Assembly (NCBI RefSeq): GCF_017874625.1
Contig: NZ_JAGIKZ010000004.1
Location: forward strand, 62,001-126,000
Reading direction: 5' to 3'
Source of the DNA: Cytobacillus eiseniae
Lineage (GTDB): Bacteria > Bacillota > Bacilli > Bacillales > Cytobacillaceae
Length of the DNA: 64,000 nucleotides
The notes beneath the pieces were generated by a model. The model was not told the origin of the DNA and did not search any database. It saw nothing but the letters and a program-made list of their open reading frames with translations. A program made the position numbers and the translations under genes. The number at the start of each line of letters is the position of its first letter. Within the stretch, counting starts at the first letter, position 1. Positions 54,788-64,000 of this stretch are shown here, piece after piece.

Positions 54788-56131
54788 TCATTGAAAGGAA
54801 GCCTGAGGTGATTGAGCAAGTGAGCGCTGTGGTTCGGCTGACCTTACTTCCTGCTCTTCAGAAACAAGTTCTCCTATATTAAAAATCTTCACAAATAATT
54901 CTAATGCCTTCTCAGCATCCTTCTGTCCAGCCATTTCCTTCGCCTGTAAAATAGGGTCCTTCAACAGCTGATTAATAATGCTCTTTGTATGCTTATTTAA
55001 CACTTTCTTATCTCGATCAGTTAAATTTGGCATTTTTCTTTCAATGCTCGTCATTGTTTCAGCTTGAATGGTTAATGCCTTTTCACGCAATGCCGAAATA
55101 ACTGGAACGACACCTAATAAATTCAACCATTGTTTGAAATCAACAATTTCCCCTTCAATCATCAGCTCGATCAGTTCAGCTGCCTTCTTACGTTCCTGAA
55201 GATTCGCTTCTACAATCCCTTCAAGATCATCGATATCATATAGGAATACACTATCTAACTCTGCTAGCTTCGGATCTAAATCACGAGGAACAGCAATATC
55301 TACCATAAATAATGGCTTTCCTTTACGTAATTTATTCACTTGCATCATCATGCATTTAGTAATAACAAATTCTTTCGCACCTGTTGAGCTAATAAGTATA
55401 TCTGCCTCAAGAAGTGCACATTGAAGTTCTTTAAGTGATTTCGCTTGACCATCATAGCGATCAGCTAAATTCTGTGCCTTTTCGAACGTACGGTTAATAA
55501 CCGTCACTTTGCTTGCTCCATTTGCATGAAGATTTTGAATGGCAAGCTCACCCATTTTTCCAGCACCAAGAATAAGAACATGCTTGTTCTCTAATGAACC
55601 GAAAATTTTCTTTGCCAATTCAACCGCTGCATAGCTTACAGAGACAGCATTTGCACCAATATCTGTTTCAGAATGTGCACGTTTGGCAAGCGTGATTGCT
55701 TGCTTGAAAAGATGATTGAACACTGTACCCGTTGTATTTTGCTCCTGTGCTTGCAAGAAGCTCGTACGAACCTGTCCTAAAATTTGAGTTTCTCCAAGAA
55801 CCATCGAATTTAATCCACAGGCTACACTAAATAAATGCTCTACTGAACCTTCTTGCTCATATATAAACAAATATGGCGAGAAATCTTCCTTATCTATTTG
55901 AAACCACTCTGACAAAAACTCTTTAATATAGTAACGGCCTGTATGAAGCTGATCGACAACCGCATAGATCTCAGTCCGATTACATGTCGACAATATCACG
56001 TTCTCTAAGATGCTCTTCTTATTATTTAAAGTTTTCATTGCATCTGCAAGCTGAGACGGATTAAAAGTCAAACGCTCACGAATTTCGACAGGGGCTGTTT
56101 TATAATTTAGACCGACTGCGACAATATGCAT
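54788..56131 (-). CDS. hemA: Glutamyl-tRNA reductase
   Basis: HemA reduces glutamyl-tRNA to glutamate-1-semialdehyde with NADPH, the first and controlled step of haem synthesis. The catalytic Cys is in [12 protein letters not shown] and His in [17 protein letters not shown] region. [17 protein letters not shown] and the NADPH motif [16 protein letters not shown] are clear. A C-terminal dimerisation helix precedes a Gln/Ser/Pro-rich tail (about 420-447). The length of 447 residues is standard. It begins the hemAXCDBL operon; no certain promoter or PerR box was identified upstream by eye. Confidence 0.98.
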   Translation of the reverse strand: MHIVAVGLNYKTAPVEIRERLTFNPSQLADAMKTLNNKKSILENVILSTCNRTEIYAVVDQLHTGRYYIKEFLSEWFQIDKEDFSPYLFIYEQEGSVEHLFSVACGLNSMVLGETQILGQVRTSFLQAQEQNTTGTVFNHLFKQAITLAKRAHSETDIGANAVSVSYAAVELAKKIFGSLENKHVLILGAGKMGELAIQNLHANGASKVTVINRTFEKAQNLADRYDGQAKSLKELQCALLEADILISSTGAKEFVITKCMMMQVNKLRKGKPLFMVDIAVPRDLDPKLAELDSVFLYDIDDLEGIVEANLQERKKAAELIELMIEGEIVDFKQWLNLLGVVPVISALREKALTIQAETMTSIERKMPNLTDRDKKVLNKHTKSIINQLLKDPILQAKEMAGQKDAEKALELFVKIFNIGELVSEEQEVRSAEPQRSLAQSPQASFQ

Positions 56132-56373
56132 GTTTCAATTGACCCCCCAATTAAATTGCACAATACTACTTTAATTGTAACATTTCTATCATTTTGTCTA
56201 GCGGATAAATGTGAACAGATAGTGAAAACATATGGTAAAATAAAAAATAATGACGATAAAATCGAAATTCTATACCCTTATTCACTTTCATTCATTCGAC
56301 AAAATCCTCCCATATGTACAGTAACAAAAAAACTTAGTGGATTCAAGTAATCCTTATTGGAAGTGGTGTGAAT

Positions 56374-56859
56374 ATGAAGAATCAGCGTATTTTCCCAGGA
56401 ATGATCCTTATAGGCTTTGGAATTTATTTTTTTCTTGAACAAATAAACATTCCTACTTTACAGCCCTATTTCACTTGGCCAACATTGCTCATTATCATTG
56501 GCATCGCTTATTTATTTCAAGGCTATGGGGCAAGAGATTATCATGCCATTTTGCCAGGTACGATCCTAGCAGGCTTTGGTCTGCATTTTCATATAGTAAA
56601 TCGGCTAGAAGTTTGGCCAGATCATATTGGTATTTTTATTTTAATATTAGCACTCGGATTATTGCTTCAATATCAAAAAACGGGATCAGGACTATTTTCT
56701 GGTTGTCTCTTCTTATTATTATCCATTCTATTACTTTTTTATGATCGAATCATCGGATGGCTTGGATTTTTAGAAACTGGAGTGACAACCGCTTGGAAAT
56801 TCTGGCCAATCCTTTTCATCTTAATTGGTGGTTATTTACTATTTGTGAAGAAAAAATAG
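56374..56859 (+). CDS. LiaF/DUF5668-type transmembrane protein
   Basis: The 161-residue protein consists mainly of paired hydrophobic helices: MILIGFGIYFFLEQI, TWPTLLIIIGIAYLF, ILPGTILAGFGLHFH, IGIFILILALGLLL, LFLLLSILLLFY and WPILFILIGGYLLF. The repeated pattern PG-x-ILIGFG...WP-x-LLIIIGIAYL matches the LiaI/LiaF-like (DUF5668) membrane region, associated with cell-envelope stress modules. No lia regulators are adjacent. It is divergent from hemA. An ATG and an in-frame GTG six bases earlier are both possible starts, with GGAAGTGG upstream. Confidence 0.8.
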   Translation: MKNQRIFPGMILIGFGIYFFLEQINIPTLQPYFTWPTLLIIIGIAYLFQGYGARDYHAILPGTILAGFGLHFHIVNRLEVWPDHIGIFILILALGLLLQYQKTGSGLFSGCLFLLLSILLLFYDRIIGWLGFLETGVTTAWKFWPILFILIGGYLLFVKKK

Positions 56860-56874
56860 GCGGATGTACGATTA

Positions 56875-56900
56875 AACCGCTATTTCTTTCCATAGCGGTT
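56875..56900 (+). terminator. Hairpin after the DUF5668-type gene
   Basis: AACCGCTAT and ATAGCGGTT form a 9-bp perfect stem with an 8-base loop just after the stop codon. There is no clear T tract. Confidence 0.5.
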
Positions 56901-57132
56901 ATCTAAAAAATAGGTGGGGGATTCACTAAGTAGTTTAGTTGTGAAATAGCAAAACTGTATTCATAATCCTATAAAATTACACAGTAAAATACAGTGGTTT
57001 CGCATCTAAAAAAAGAACTAGTTTTTCAACTAACACATCTATATATGAAATTTGCTAAAGCACATCTCTTTTTATAATCTCACTTCCGATTAAATAGGAG
57101 AACTTGTCCTTAATCAATTCACCAGCATAAGT

Positions 57133-57324
57133 AAAATAAACGGAATTTTTCCGTTTAAACACAGAAAGAAGCTCGTTTTTGATGAAATAGACGGAATTTT
57201 TCCGCTTATCCATCGGAAAATCAGCCGTTTTTCGATTTTTTGAGTCAATAGGCGGAATTTCTCCGCTTATTTTCGCATTTTTTATTAATAATTAAGAAAT
57301 AAGCGGATTTTTTCCGTCTATTTA
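57133..57324. repeat. Family C palindrome cluster 2 (four copies)
   Basis: Units at about 57133-57156, 57184-57209, 57247-57272 and 57296-57324 follow AATAxxCGGAATTTxTCCGxxTATT. Some copies use AAGC and others AAAC, AGAC or AGGC in the arm, so pairing is sometimes through wobble or imperfect. Together with flanking A/T-rich DNA they fill the gap between 56901 and 57440; no gene is seen there. Confidence 0.75.
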
Positions 57325-57445
57325 TCAGTTCGGCTACTCAACCTGATTTCCCAAACCAGTAAGTACGGACCTTCATAATCCTAGATAATGGGGATCAGCA
57401 GCTTTCCACCTCTTCCCTAGTAACCCTTGTCATAACTAGAAAAAG

Positions 57446-57485
57446 AAGCAAACGAAATATTTGCTCATTCGCTTGCTTCTTTTTC
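57446..57485 (-). terminator. Terminator of the amino-acid ABC transporter
   Basis: AAGAAGCAAGCGAA pairs with TTCGTTTGCTTCTT with one wobble, flanked by T-rich sequence on the minus strand, after the ATPase gene. Confidence 0.8.
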
Positions 57486-57536
57486 TTGCTATCCCTCTGA
57501 ATCAACAGGATTTACTTTTCCCCCTGTCTCTATAAA

Positions 57537-58274
57537 TTACAAAACAGAATCTAGAAAGTTCTTTGTTCGTTCTTCTTTTGGGTTAGTAAACAAATCTTTC
57601 GGGTGTCCAACTTCTACAATTTTTCCCCCATGCAAGTAGACAGCCCAATTAGCCACTTCTTTCGCAAAGCCCATTTCATGTGTGACAACAACCATCGTCA
57701 TTCCTTCTTCAGCTAATTCCTTCATTGTTGAAAGAACTTCGCCCACTAGTTCAGGATCAAGTGCGGAAGTTGGTTCATCGAAAAGCATGATCTCCGGCTT
57801 CATTGCAAGCGCCCTTGCAATGGCAACACGCTGCTTTTGTCCACCCGAGAGCTTTGAAGGGTAGACATTTTCTTTATCAGAAAGACCTACTTTTTTCAAT
57901 AGAGCCTTTGCTTCCTTCATTACTTCCTCTTTTTGACGTTTCTTTACATAAATAGGTGCTTCCATGACATTTTCAAGTACTGTTTTATGTGGGAATAAAT
58001 TGAAATGCTGAAACACCATGCCGACTCTCGCTCTGACTTCATTTAAATCATGTGTTTCTTTTTCAATTTTCTCCCCACCAATCGTTACAATTCCGCTATC
58101 TTTGATTTCTAAAAAGTTCAAACAGCGAAGCAAGGTGCTTTTTCCAGATCCACTTGCACCAATCAAGCAAACGACTTCACTTTGCTTTACAACCATATTA
58201 ATATCTTTTAAAACATGTAGGTCTCCAAAAGATTTATTTAACTTTTCTACATTGATCATGATCGATTCATCCAT
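57537..58274 (-). CDS. Polar amino-acid ABC transporter ATP-binding protein
   Basis: This 245-residue GlnQ/ArtM-type ATPase powers uptake through the permease encoded just upstream. Walker A is [15 protein letters not shown], the Q loop [16 protein letters not shown], the signature [16 protein letters not shown] and Walker [15 protein letters not shown] with the H loop VTHEMGFA. These are canonical for the PAAT subfamily (glutamine, arginine, cystine or histidine). The substrate cannot be assigned. It is 12 bases after the permease gene. A terminator ends the three-gene operon. Confidence 0.96.
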   Translation of the reverse strand: MDESIMINVEKLNKSFGDLHVLKDINMVVKQSEVVCLIGASGSGKSTLLRCLNFLEIKDSGIVTIGGEKIEKETHDLNEVRARVGMVFQHFNLFPHKTVLENVMEAPIYVKKRQKEEVMKEAKALLKKVGLSDKENVYPSKLSGGQKQRVAIARALAMKPEIMLFDEPTSALDPELVGEVLSTMKELAEEGMTMVVVTHEMGFAKEVANWAVYLHGGKIVEVGHPKDLFTNPKEERTKNFLDSVL

Positions 58275-58286
58275 GCATTTTCCTCC

Positions 58287-58934
58287 TTAATCACTGCTAG
58301 ACATCTTTTTCTCAATTAAATGAACGATAATAGAGAAGAATAGAACGAGGACTAAATAATAGACAGCAACAATGAGCAAGTAGCTCATATAATCATATTT
58401 CAAAGAACCGTGTGTCGTTGCGACATTAAAGAGCTCGTACATTCCAATAAAGGAGGCTAGTGAGGAATCCTTTAAAGCAATAATAAATTGATTACCCAGT
58501 GGCGGAAGTGCTCGTCTGCTTGCTTGTGGCAAAATAATTCTTCTCATTGTTAAGCTTTTCGTCATTCCTAGCGAGCGCCCTGCTTCCATCTGTCCATTAT
58601 CAATAGATTGAATGGCTCCCCTAAATATCTCCGCAATATAGGCTCCATTATGAAAAGCAAGTCCTAAAACAACCGCTAGAAAATCTGAAATATTTAATGC
58701 AGTTAAGCCAAAAAAGAAGATAAAGATTAGAACGACAAGAGGTGTGCCCCGTACGATAAAAATATAGAGATCCGCAATCCACTCAAGGATTTTAATATTT
58801 GATATTTTTAAAAAGGCAAAAAATAACCCGATAAAGATAGCAATAACGATAGAGACGATCGTCAGTTCAAAGGTTAATTGCATCCCTTTTAAAAAGACTG
58901 GATATGTGTCGATGAATTTTGTAAATAAGTCCAC
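58287..58934 (-). CDS. Polar amino-acid ABC transporter permease
   Basis: This 215-residue GlnP/HisM-type permease has five or so hydrophobic segments and the EAA loop at EAGRSLGMTKSLTMRRIILPQ, which contacts the ATPase. LKGMQLTFELTIVSIVIAIF at the start is usual. One permease gene means it probably acts as a homodimer. It sits between the binding protein and the ATPase; a hairpin at 58979-59005 lies just upstream and probably lowers its expression relative to the binding protein. Confidence 0.95.
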   Translation of the reverse strand: MDLFTKFIDTYPVFLKGMQLTFELTIVSIVIAIFIGLFFAFLKISNIKILEWIADLYIFIVRGTPLVVLIFIFFFGLTALNISDFLAVVLGLAFHNGAYIAEIFRGAIQSIDNGQMEAGRSLGMTKSLTMRRIILPQASRRALPPLGNQFIIALKDSSLASFIGMYELFNVATTHGSLKYDYMSYLLIVAVYYLVLVLFFSIIVHLIEKKMSSSD

Positions 58935-58978
58935 AGATTTCCTCCTTATTGTTTATTTGTCATCTTTTTAAAAGAAGA

Positions 58979-59005
58979 GGCGAATGTATTGCCTCTACAT
59001 TCGCC
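58979..59005 (-). terminator. Attenuating or stabilising hairpin between binding protein and permease genes
   Basis: GGCGAATGTA and TACATTCGCC form a perfect 10-bp stem, followed on the minus strand by TCTTCTTTT. Such hairpins often keep the binding-protein mRNA more abundant than the distal genes. Confidence 0.6.
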
Positions 59006-59013
59006 CAACTTGA

Positions 59014-59796
59014 CTATTCCTTTTCTGGATTTACTGTAATATCTTCTCCGATATACTTTTTGCTGATCTCAGTTAACGTTCCATCCTCATGTAATTTCTC
59101 GAGCGCTTTATTTATTTGTTCAAGGAGTGCGGTATTTTCTTTCGCCACTGCAATGGCTTGGTCACTGCGACCTAAAAGTTCCTTTCCTTCAATATTCATC
59201 CCTGCGCCAATTGCCTCTTTTCCTGTAATAAAATCAGTAATAACTGCATCATGCTTCCCCTTGCTCAATGCTTCGAGGGCAACAACATCACTATCATAGT
59301 ATTTAATATTATCAGTTGCTTTTTCCGCATCAGTCGCATATGTGGTTCCTTTTGCTACAGCAATTTCCAAACCTTTTAAGTCATCAAGTGTTTCAACTGA
59401 ACTATCTGGACGGACATAAATTTGTGGCCCAGAGTAATAGTATGGGATCGAAAAATTAACTGCCTCTAATCGTTCTTCTGTGATTGTATGGCTTGCCACA
59501 GCAGCATCAAAACGGCCTGATTTAACTCCTTCTACAATTCCGCCAAATTTAAACTTATGCTGGACTGGCTCAAGTCCAAGCTCTTTCGCGACTGCTTCAC
59601 CAACATCAATATCAAATCCGCTCATTGTTCCATCATCATTTGTTACACTAAATGGATTGAACTCACCTGAAGATGCATAAGTAAATTTCCCTTCATCTAC
59701 AAGCTTCATTCCGCCAGTTCCAGCCTCTTTCGATCCACAAGCAGCTAGTACAAAAATGAGTAAAAATAAAATAATCCCTTTTCCAAAATGTTTCAC
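59014..59796 (-). CDS. Polar amino-acid ABC transporter substrate-binding lipoprotein
   Basis: The signal peptide (about 1-19, GIILFLLIFVLAACG) ends in a lipobox LAAC, so the protein is lipid-anchored outside the membrane. The bacterial SBP_bac_3 fold follows: FTYASSGEFNPFSVTNDDG, MSGFDIDVGEAVAKELG, and RFDAAVASHTITEERLEAVNFS. GLEIAVAKGTTYATDAE begins the second lobe. The 260 residues fit arginine/glutamine/cystine binders; the ligand is not decidable by eye. First gene of the operon. Confidence 0.95.
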   Translation of the reverse strand: MKHFGKGIILFLLIFVLAACGSKEAGTGGMKLVDEGKFTYASSGEFNPFSVTNDDGTMSGFDIDVGEAVAKELGLEPVQHKFKFGGIVEGVKSGRFDAAVASHTITEERLEAVNFSIPYYYSGPQIYVRPDSSVETLDDLKGLEIAVAKGTTYATDAEKATDNIKYYDSDVVALEALSKGKHDAVITDFITGKEAIGAGMNIEGKELLGRSDQAIAVAKENTALLEQINKALEKLHEDGTLTEISKKYIGEDITVNPEKE

Positions 59797-59891
59797 TAGT
59801 AGAAATGCCCCCTTTTATTTCTCTTAATTTTAAAGTCCATCCTACCTTAACATATGATAGAAATTTTCCCAAAATTCATATTATGTGATAA

Positions 59892-59978
59892 TTAATCATT
59901 AACTCTCTTATCCTCTGTTCTCAATGGATGACCCATTCGATTCTGCTTATTCATAGATAATGCTACAAGCTCCTCCAT
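59892..59978 (-). CDS. Possible very small basic protein
   Basis: A 28-codon frame starts at ATG (59978) and reads MEELVALSMNKQNRMGHPL followed by a charged end and TAA. GGAAT directly abuts the ATG, and GGAGGAG lies 15 bases before a second Met at codon 9, so initiation is unclear. Composition looks protein-like. The rest of the gap between 59797 and 60240 holds family A copy 2 and the engB terminator. Confidence 0.3.
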   Translation of the reverse strand: MEELVALSMNKQNRMGHPLRTEDKRVND

Positions 59979-60009
59979 ATTCCTTTTTATTCGACAAGAT
60001 TTTTGAACA

Positions 60010-60188
60010 AATGCGCAGGCGCCTAAGGTCTCGCCCTCATAGTGGGCAACCCCCCTCTCGATATGAGCTTGAGCAAACCGTGTTTGACACAATCATTGCG
60101 GAGCAGTACTAAAGTTCGATAGTCGACAAGTGCCGCTGCTGGACGTAGACTAAACTAACCATATATTTATACACAACGTGCGATTATA
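60010..60188. repeat. Dispersed intergenic repeat, family A, copy 2
   Basis: It matches 7785-7985 in the blocks GCGCCTAAGGTCTC, ATTGCGGAGCAGTACT and GCTGGACGTAGACTAAACTA, and ends before GCGATTATAT. The internal part is less conserved. It has no coding potential of its own. Confidence 0.7.
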
Positions 60189-60200
60189 TCTTACTTAAAT

Positions 60201-60230
60201 AAAAAAAATCCCATTACATAGTTGTAATGG
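60201..60230 (-). terminator. Terminator of lonA-engB
   Basis: CCATTACA and TGTAATGG form an 8-bp stem with a 4-base loop; on the minus strand eight T residues follow. Confidence 0.85.
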
Positions 60231-60240
60231 AATTCCTCTC

Positions 60241-60822
60241 TTACATATAGCTTTGTAATAATCCCCAAGCTTGATCCTTTCCCAAACCTGTTTCTGAAGA
60301 AAAGAGGACGATATGGTCATTTGGATCAAGCTCTAACGTTTCCTTAGCAACTTTCAAATGCTTTTGCCATTTTGCCTTTGGGATTTTGTCTGCCTTTGTT
60401 GCAATAATTATGCATGGAATCTCATAATGCTTTAAAAAATGATACATCATAACATCATCCTTTGATGGCGGATGACGAAGATCAACAATTTGTACAACTG
60501 CCTTTAGTTGCTCTCTTCCTGTTAAATATGTTTCAATCATTTTCCCCCAAGCTTCTCGTTCCTTCTTGGAGACCTTTGCATAACCATAACCTGGTACATC
60601 AACAAAATGTAAAATTTCATTGATTAAGTAAAAGTTTAAAGTTTGTGTTTTTCCAGGTTTTGATGATGTTCTTGCTAGATTCTTTCGATTAAGCATTTTA
60701 TTAATAAAAGAGGACTTTCCTACATTTGACCTTCCTGCAAGAGCGAACTCAGGCAAAGCCTCACCAGGATACTGGTCAGGCTTTACCGCACTTATTACGA
60801 TATTAGCAGAATTTACTTTCAT
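60241..60822 (-). CDS. ysxC: YsxC/EngB, ribosome-biogenesis GTPase
   Basis: YsxC is an essential GTPase for 50S assembly. P-loop [16 protein letters not shown]3 [18 protein letters not shown] and G4 ATKADKIPK are clear, with the G5-like [11 protein letters not shown]. The length of 193 residues is standard. The start overlaps the end of lonA by 4 bases (ATGA), so translation is coupled, the same arrangement as in B. subtilis. Confidence 0.98.
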   Translation of the reverse strand: MKVNSANIVISAVKPDQYPGEALPEFALAGRSNVGKSSFINKMLNRKNLARTSSKPGKTQTLNFYLINEILHFVDVPGYGYAKVSKKEREAWGKMIETYLTGREQLKAVVQIVDLRHPPSKDDVMMYHFLKHYEIPCIIIATKADKIPKAKWQKHLKVAKETLELDPNDHIVLFSSETGLGKDQAWGLLQSYM

Positions 60823-63146
60823 ATTTGTTTCCTCCCATTTAATGCATGCTTCAGCACTTCATCTACATGGGAGACAAGTACAAACTGCAGCTCATCCCGA
60901 ACACTCTCGGGAATGTCATCAATATCCTTTTCATTATCCTTTGGAATAATAATTTTTGTTAGCCCTGCTCGATGAGCACTTAATGATTTCTCCTTTAATC
61001 CACCGATCGGAAGCACTCGTCCTCTTAATGTAATTTCTCCAGTCATTCCTACTTCTTTACGAATCGGCTTTCCTGAAAGAGCGGATACAAGTGCTGTTGC
61101 CATTGTAATTCCAGCTGAAGGACCATCCTTAGGGACTGCTCCTTCTGGTACGTGAATATGGATATCATATTTTTCATGAAAATCCTCTTCAATTTCTAAT
61201 TCCTCCGCTTTTGAACGGACATAACTGAATGCAGCTTGCGCTGATTCCTTCATTACATCACCAAGTTTTCCTGTGAGCACTAATTTTCCCTTACCAGGTG
61301 AGAGGGATACTTCAATTTGCAGTGTATCTCCACCTACGGTCGTATAGGCTAATCCCGTTGCAACCCCTACTTGATCTTCTAATTCAGCTTGGCCATAACG
61401 GAATTTCGTTTTCCCAAGGAACTCCTCAATATTCTTCTCTGTGATAATGACCTTTTTCTTTTCTCCAGAAACAAGTATCTTTGCTGTTTTTCGGCAAATC
61501 GTCGCTAACTGACGTTCAAGACTACGCACGCCAGCTTCTCTCGTATAATAACGGACGATTTTTTGAATGCCATCTTCACGAATTTGAAGCTGAGATTTTG
61601 AGAGACCGTGCTCACGAATTTGCTTCGGCAATAAATGATCCTTTGCAATATGAATTTTCTCCAGCTCTGTATAACCTGCAATTGTGATGATTTCCATTCG
61701 ATCCCGAAGCGGGCCTGGAATTGTGCCTAAATCATTTGCAGTAGCAATAAACATGACTTTTGAAAGATCATATGGTTCTTCAATATAATGGTCACTGAAA
61801 TTATGATTTTGTTCTGGATCTAATACTTCAAGCATCGCAGATGATGGATCCCCACGGAAGTCATTTGACATTTTGTCAATTTCATCTAAAAGAAAAACAG
61901 GATTGATCGTGCCAGCCTTCTTCATCCCTTGAATAATCCTACCTGGCATTGCCCCTACATAGGTTCTTCTGTGCCCACGAATTTCAGATTCATCACGGAC
62001 TCCACCTAGTGATATCCGAACAAAGTTTCGATTTAAGGATGCAGCAATAGAACGTGCAAGACTTGTTTTCCCTACCCCTGGAGGCCCTGCTAAGCAAAGA
62101 ATCGGACCCTTCAGTGAATTCGTAAGCTTTTGTACAGCTAAATACTCGAGAACACGCTCTTTCACTTTTTCAAGTCCATAATGATCCTCATTTAAGATAC
62201 GCTCTGCCTTTTGAATGTTTAAATCATCATCTGTTGCCTCACTCCATGGCAAAGATAGGAGCCATTCAATATAATTACGGATCACACCACTTTCTGCAGA
62301 GCTGGATGGGATTTTCTCATACCTGTCCAGCTCCTTTAATGCAGTAACTTCCACATGTTCAGGCATACCAGCCTTTTCAATTTTTTCAGTTAAATCAGCT
62401 ACCTCACCTGTTTTTCCTTCTTTATCACCAAGTTCTTTTTGAATGGCCTTCATCTGCTCACGCAAATAATATTCCTTCTGCGTTCGTTCCATTGATTTTT
62501 TAACACGCTGACCAATCTTCTTCTCTAAATTTAAAACTTCTTTCTCATTATGAATGATTTCAATGACATGATTCATTCGTTCTTTAATGTCCGTTGTTTC
62601 TAATATTTCTTGCTTTTCTTTTTGTTTTAAAGGAAGGTGAGAGGATATGATATCCGCCATTCTGCCTGGCTCTTCAATATCAGCAACCGCAGAATATGTT
62701 TCAGCTGAAATTTTCTTTGAAACCTTTATGTATTGCTCAAAATATTCAAGCATTGTTCTCATTAATGCTTGGTCCTCTACATCCTTCGTCATCAATTCTT
62801 CAAGCACTTCAATACGTACAGAGAAGTGGGTATCTTCATCATTGAATTCAATAATGTCTGCTCTTTTGAGACCTTCTACTAACACCCGAATTGTACCATT
62901 CGGAAGCTTAAGCATTTGCTTTACACGTGTCAATGTCCCTCTTCTATACAAATCCTCTTCCATCGGTTCATCTATTGAGACTTCTTTTTGCGTAGTTAGG
63001 AAAATTAAATGGTCATCTACCATCGCTTTTTCAAGTGCCTGTACCGATTTATCACGTCCTACATCTAAGTGTAGGACCATTGTTGGATAAACGAGCAAAC
63101 CTCGAAGCGGCAGGAGGGGGACGATGATTTCTTTCTTTTTCGCCAA
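60819..63146 (-). CDS. lonA: ATP-dependent protease LonA
   Basis: LonA degrades unfolded and specific regulatory proteins in the cytosol. Of 776 residues, 1-205 are the LON substrate domain ([19 protein letters not shown]), the AAA+ module has Walker [13 protein letters not shown] and Walker [12 protein letters not shown], and the C-terminal protease has the Ser in [15 protein letters not shown] and the Lys in [14 protein letters not shown]. The start is the TTG at 63146: GGAGGTG lies 6 bases upstream and the protein then aligns with B. subtilis LonA. A promoter lies at 63209-63237. No CtsR box was seen. Confidence 0.97.
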   Translation of the reverse strand: MAKKKEIIVPLLPLRGLLVYPTMVLHLDVGRDKSVQALEKAMVDDHLIFLTTQKEVSIDEPMEEDLYRRGTLTRVKQMLKLPNGTIRVLVEGLKRADIIEFNDEDTHFSVRIEVLEELMTKDVEDQALMRTMLEYFEQYIKVSKKISAETYSAVADIEEPGRMADIISSHLPLKQKEKQEILETTDIKERMNHVIEIIHNEKEVLNLEKKIGQRVKKSMERTQKEYYLREQMKAIQKELGDKEGKTGEVADLTEKIEKAGMPEHVEVTALKELDRYEKIPSSSAESGVIRNYIEWLLSLPWSEATDDDLNIQKAERILNEDHYGLEKVKERVLEYLAVQKLTNSLKGPILCLAGPPGVGKTSLARSIAASLNRNFVRISLGGVRDESEIRGHRRTYVGAMPGRIIQGMKKAGTINPVFLLDEIDKMSNDFRGDPSSAMLEVLDPEQNHNFSDHYIEEPYDLSKVMFIATANDLGTIPGPLRDRMEIITIAGYTELEKIHIAKDHLLPKQIREHGLSKSQLQIREDGIQKIVRYYTREAGVRSLERQLATICRKTAKILVSGEKKKVIITEKNIEEFLGKTKFRYGQAELEDQVGVATGLAYTTVGGDTLQIEVSLSPGKGKLVLTGKLGDVMKESAQAAFSYVRSKAEELEIEEDFHEKYDIHIHVPEGAVPKDGPSAGITMATALVSALSGKPIRKEVGMTGEITLRGRVLPIGGLKEKSLSAHRAGLTKIIIPKDNEKDIDDIPESVRDELQFVLVSHVDEVLKHALNGRKQI

Positions 63147-63208
63147 ACTAAAGCACCTCCAAATGCATATCTTAATCAGCATAAAATTAGTTATTAATTC
63201 TTTGTACA

Positions 63209-63237
63209 ATTCTATCGTATTTATTTGTTAGTGTCTA
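63209..63237 (-). promoter_or_regulatory. Sigma-A-like promoter of lonA
   Basis: On the minus strand TAGACA and TAGAAT are separated by 17 bases, which leaves a leader of about 55 bases before the TTG start. Confidence 0.6.
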
Positions 63238-63356
63238 ATTCTAGATGTCAGAAGTCAGATGTAAGATTAGAGGAAAATGCTACATATCACCATTCTCACT
63301 CGAATGGTTCCTTACCTATTTATCCTCATGTTAACAAATCCATTTATACAAAAATA

Positions 63357-63393
63357 AAACTTCGGCTTCATCGTAAAGTATCAGCCGAAGTTT
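63357..63393 (-). terminator. Terminator of lonB
   Basis: AAACTTCGGCT and AGCCGAAGTTT form a perfect 11-bp stem; TTTTATTTTTG follows on the minus strand. It lies 8 bases after the lonB stop. Confidence 0.85.
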
Positions 63394-63401
63394 CTCTCTC
63401 G

Positions 63402-64000
63402 CTAAATGCTTTCTTTTTTCGCCAATTCGATTGAAGCAGTTATCGATTGTTCCTTATGGAAGTTTTTCAAGAGTGCCAGATCAAATACTTCATTTAAATG
63501 ACTGACAGGAACAATCCGAATACCTGTGATTTCATTTAAAATGGATTGCATATTTTCCTCAGGAATAATGACTGTTTTCGCTCCCGCTTTTTTAGCTGCT
63601 TTTACTTTAGGGTAGACGCCTCCAATTGGTTTAACATGTCCATGTATGCTTATTTCCCCAGTCATAGCGACTGTATGATCGATAGGAAGCTTGTAAATAG
63701 CAGAATATATCCCAGTTGCCATTGCAATCCCTGCTGATGGCCCATCAATTGGAATGCCGCCTGGGAAATTCACATGAATATCATAGTCATTTGCAGGTAC
63801 ACCCATTGATCGGAGGACGGTAATGACATTTTCAATTGATCCTCTTGCCATGCTTTTCCTGCGAATCGACTTGCCTTGTCCGCCAATGCTTTCCTCCTCA
63901 ACGATACCAGTAATATTGATGCTTCCTTTTTCTATGGCAGGAATAACGGTAACTTCAATCTCAAGGAGCGCACCTGTATTTGGACCATAGACAGCAAGAC
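63402..64000 (-). CDS. lonB: ATP-dependent protease LonB, C-terminal part
   Basis: LonB is the sporulation-linked Lon paralogue of Bacilli. The frame is open to the window edge, so only the last 199 residues are visible and the ATPase part is outside. The protease domain begins LAVYGPNTGALLEIEVTVIP and has the catalytic Ser in PIDGPSAGIAMATG and Lys in PIGGVYPKVKAAKKAG. The internal ATG at 63851 is not the start; it lies in the middle of the protease domain. It precedes lonA as in B. subtilis, with a terminator between. Confidence 0.95.
   Translation of the reverse strand, partial: LAVYGPNTGALLEIEVTVIPAIEKGSINITGIVEEESIGGQGKSIRRKSMARGSIENVITVLRSMGVPANDYDIHVNFPGGIPIDGPSAGIAMATGIYSAIYKLPIDHTVAMTGEISIHGHVKPIGGVYPKVKAAKKAGAKTVIIPEENMQSILNEITGIRIVPVSHLNEVFDLALLKNFHKEQSITASIELAKKESI

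Noticed and set aside
56126-56350. Plus-strand 74-codon frame upstream of the DUF5668-type gene
   Set aside because: It starts inside hemA and covers its promoter region; composition is not protein-like.
59892-60092. 66-residue minus-strand protein covering part of family A
   Set aside because: Its first half is repeat sequence; only the last 28 codons could be a real small gene and are listed with low confidence.
63402-63851. Separate 149-residue Lon-like protein starting at ATG 63851
   Set aside because: The frame continues upstream without a stop into the rest of the LonB protease domain, so this ATG is internal.

Overview
The window comes from a low-G+C, endospore-forming Bacillaceae chromosome. 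Its gene order follows the Bacillus subtilis segment lonB-lonA-ysxC-hemAXCDBL-spoVID-ysxE-valS-folC-(comC)-spoIIB-maf-radC-mreBCD-minCD-spoIVFAB-rplU-prp-rpmA-spo0B-obg-pheB-pheA-niaR-safA almost without interruption. Nearly all of these genes are on the minus strand. Sporulation genes (spoVID, spoIIB, spoIVFA/FB, spo0B, safA, ysxE) leave no doubt that the organism forms spores. The genus cannot be fixed by eye.

Right to left along the minus strand: 60.2-64 kb holds the ATP-dependent proteases LonB (partial) and LonA and the ribosome-biogenesis GTPase YsxC. 57.5-59.8 kb is a polar amino-acid ABC transporter. 49.7-56.1 kb is the six-gene haem operon from glutamyl-tRNA to glutamate-1-semialdehyde aminotransferase. 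47-49.5 kb has the spore-coat genes ysxE and spoVID. 42-46.7 kb has valS with its T-box leader, and folC.

The section from 22.4 to 42.1 kb is the accessory core. Where B. subtilis has only comC between folC and spoIIB, this genome has a full type IV pilus locus. A twelve-gene minus-strand operon encodes three unfamiliar membrane or PRC-barrel proteins, PilB, PilT, PilC, a probable major pilin, PilD/ComC, PilM, PilN, PilO and a second pilin. Divergent from it, three plus-strand genes encode minor prepilins, the last of them a 683-residue GspK/PilX-like protein. Facing those is a secreted 937-residue von Willebrand factor A protein that could be a pilus-tip adhesin, and beside it a membrane GAF-GGDEF diguanylate cyclase. 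This is the best candidate for an under-described system here.

20-8 kb carries maf-radC-mreBCD-minCD (shape and septum placement), spoIVFA/FB (sigma-K checkpoint), an RNase E/G gene, the L21-Prp-L27 operon with its leader, spo0B-obg and the phenylalanine genes. The left 7 kb mixes safA (with a nine-residue tandem repeat and a probable internal start) and niaR with two odd fusion genes: a Phd-like antitoxin domain joined to a Uma2 nuclease domain behind a triple TAGCTA operator, and a YceG-like domain joined to a trypsin-like protease.

Three families of short dispersed intergenic repeats are present: A at 7.8 and 60.0 kb, B at 14.9, 15.0 and 46.3 kb, and C clusters at 15.1 and 57.1 kb. One B copy sits inside the valS T-box leader. 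No rRNA, tRNA, CRISPR array, insertion sequence or prophage was seen.
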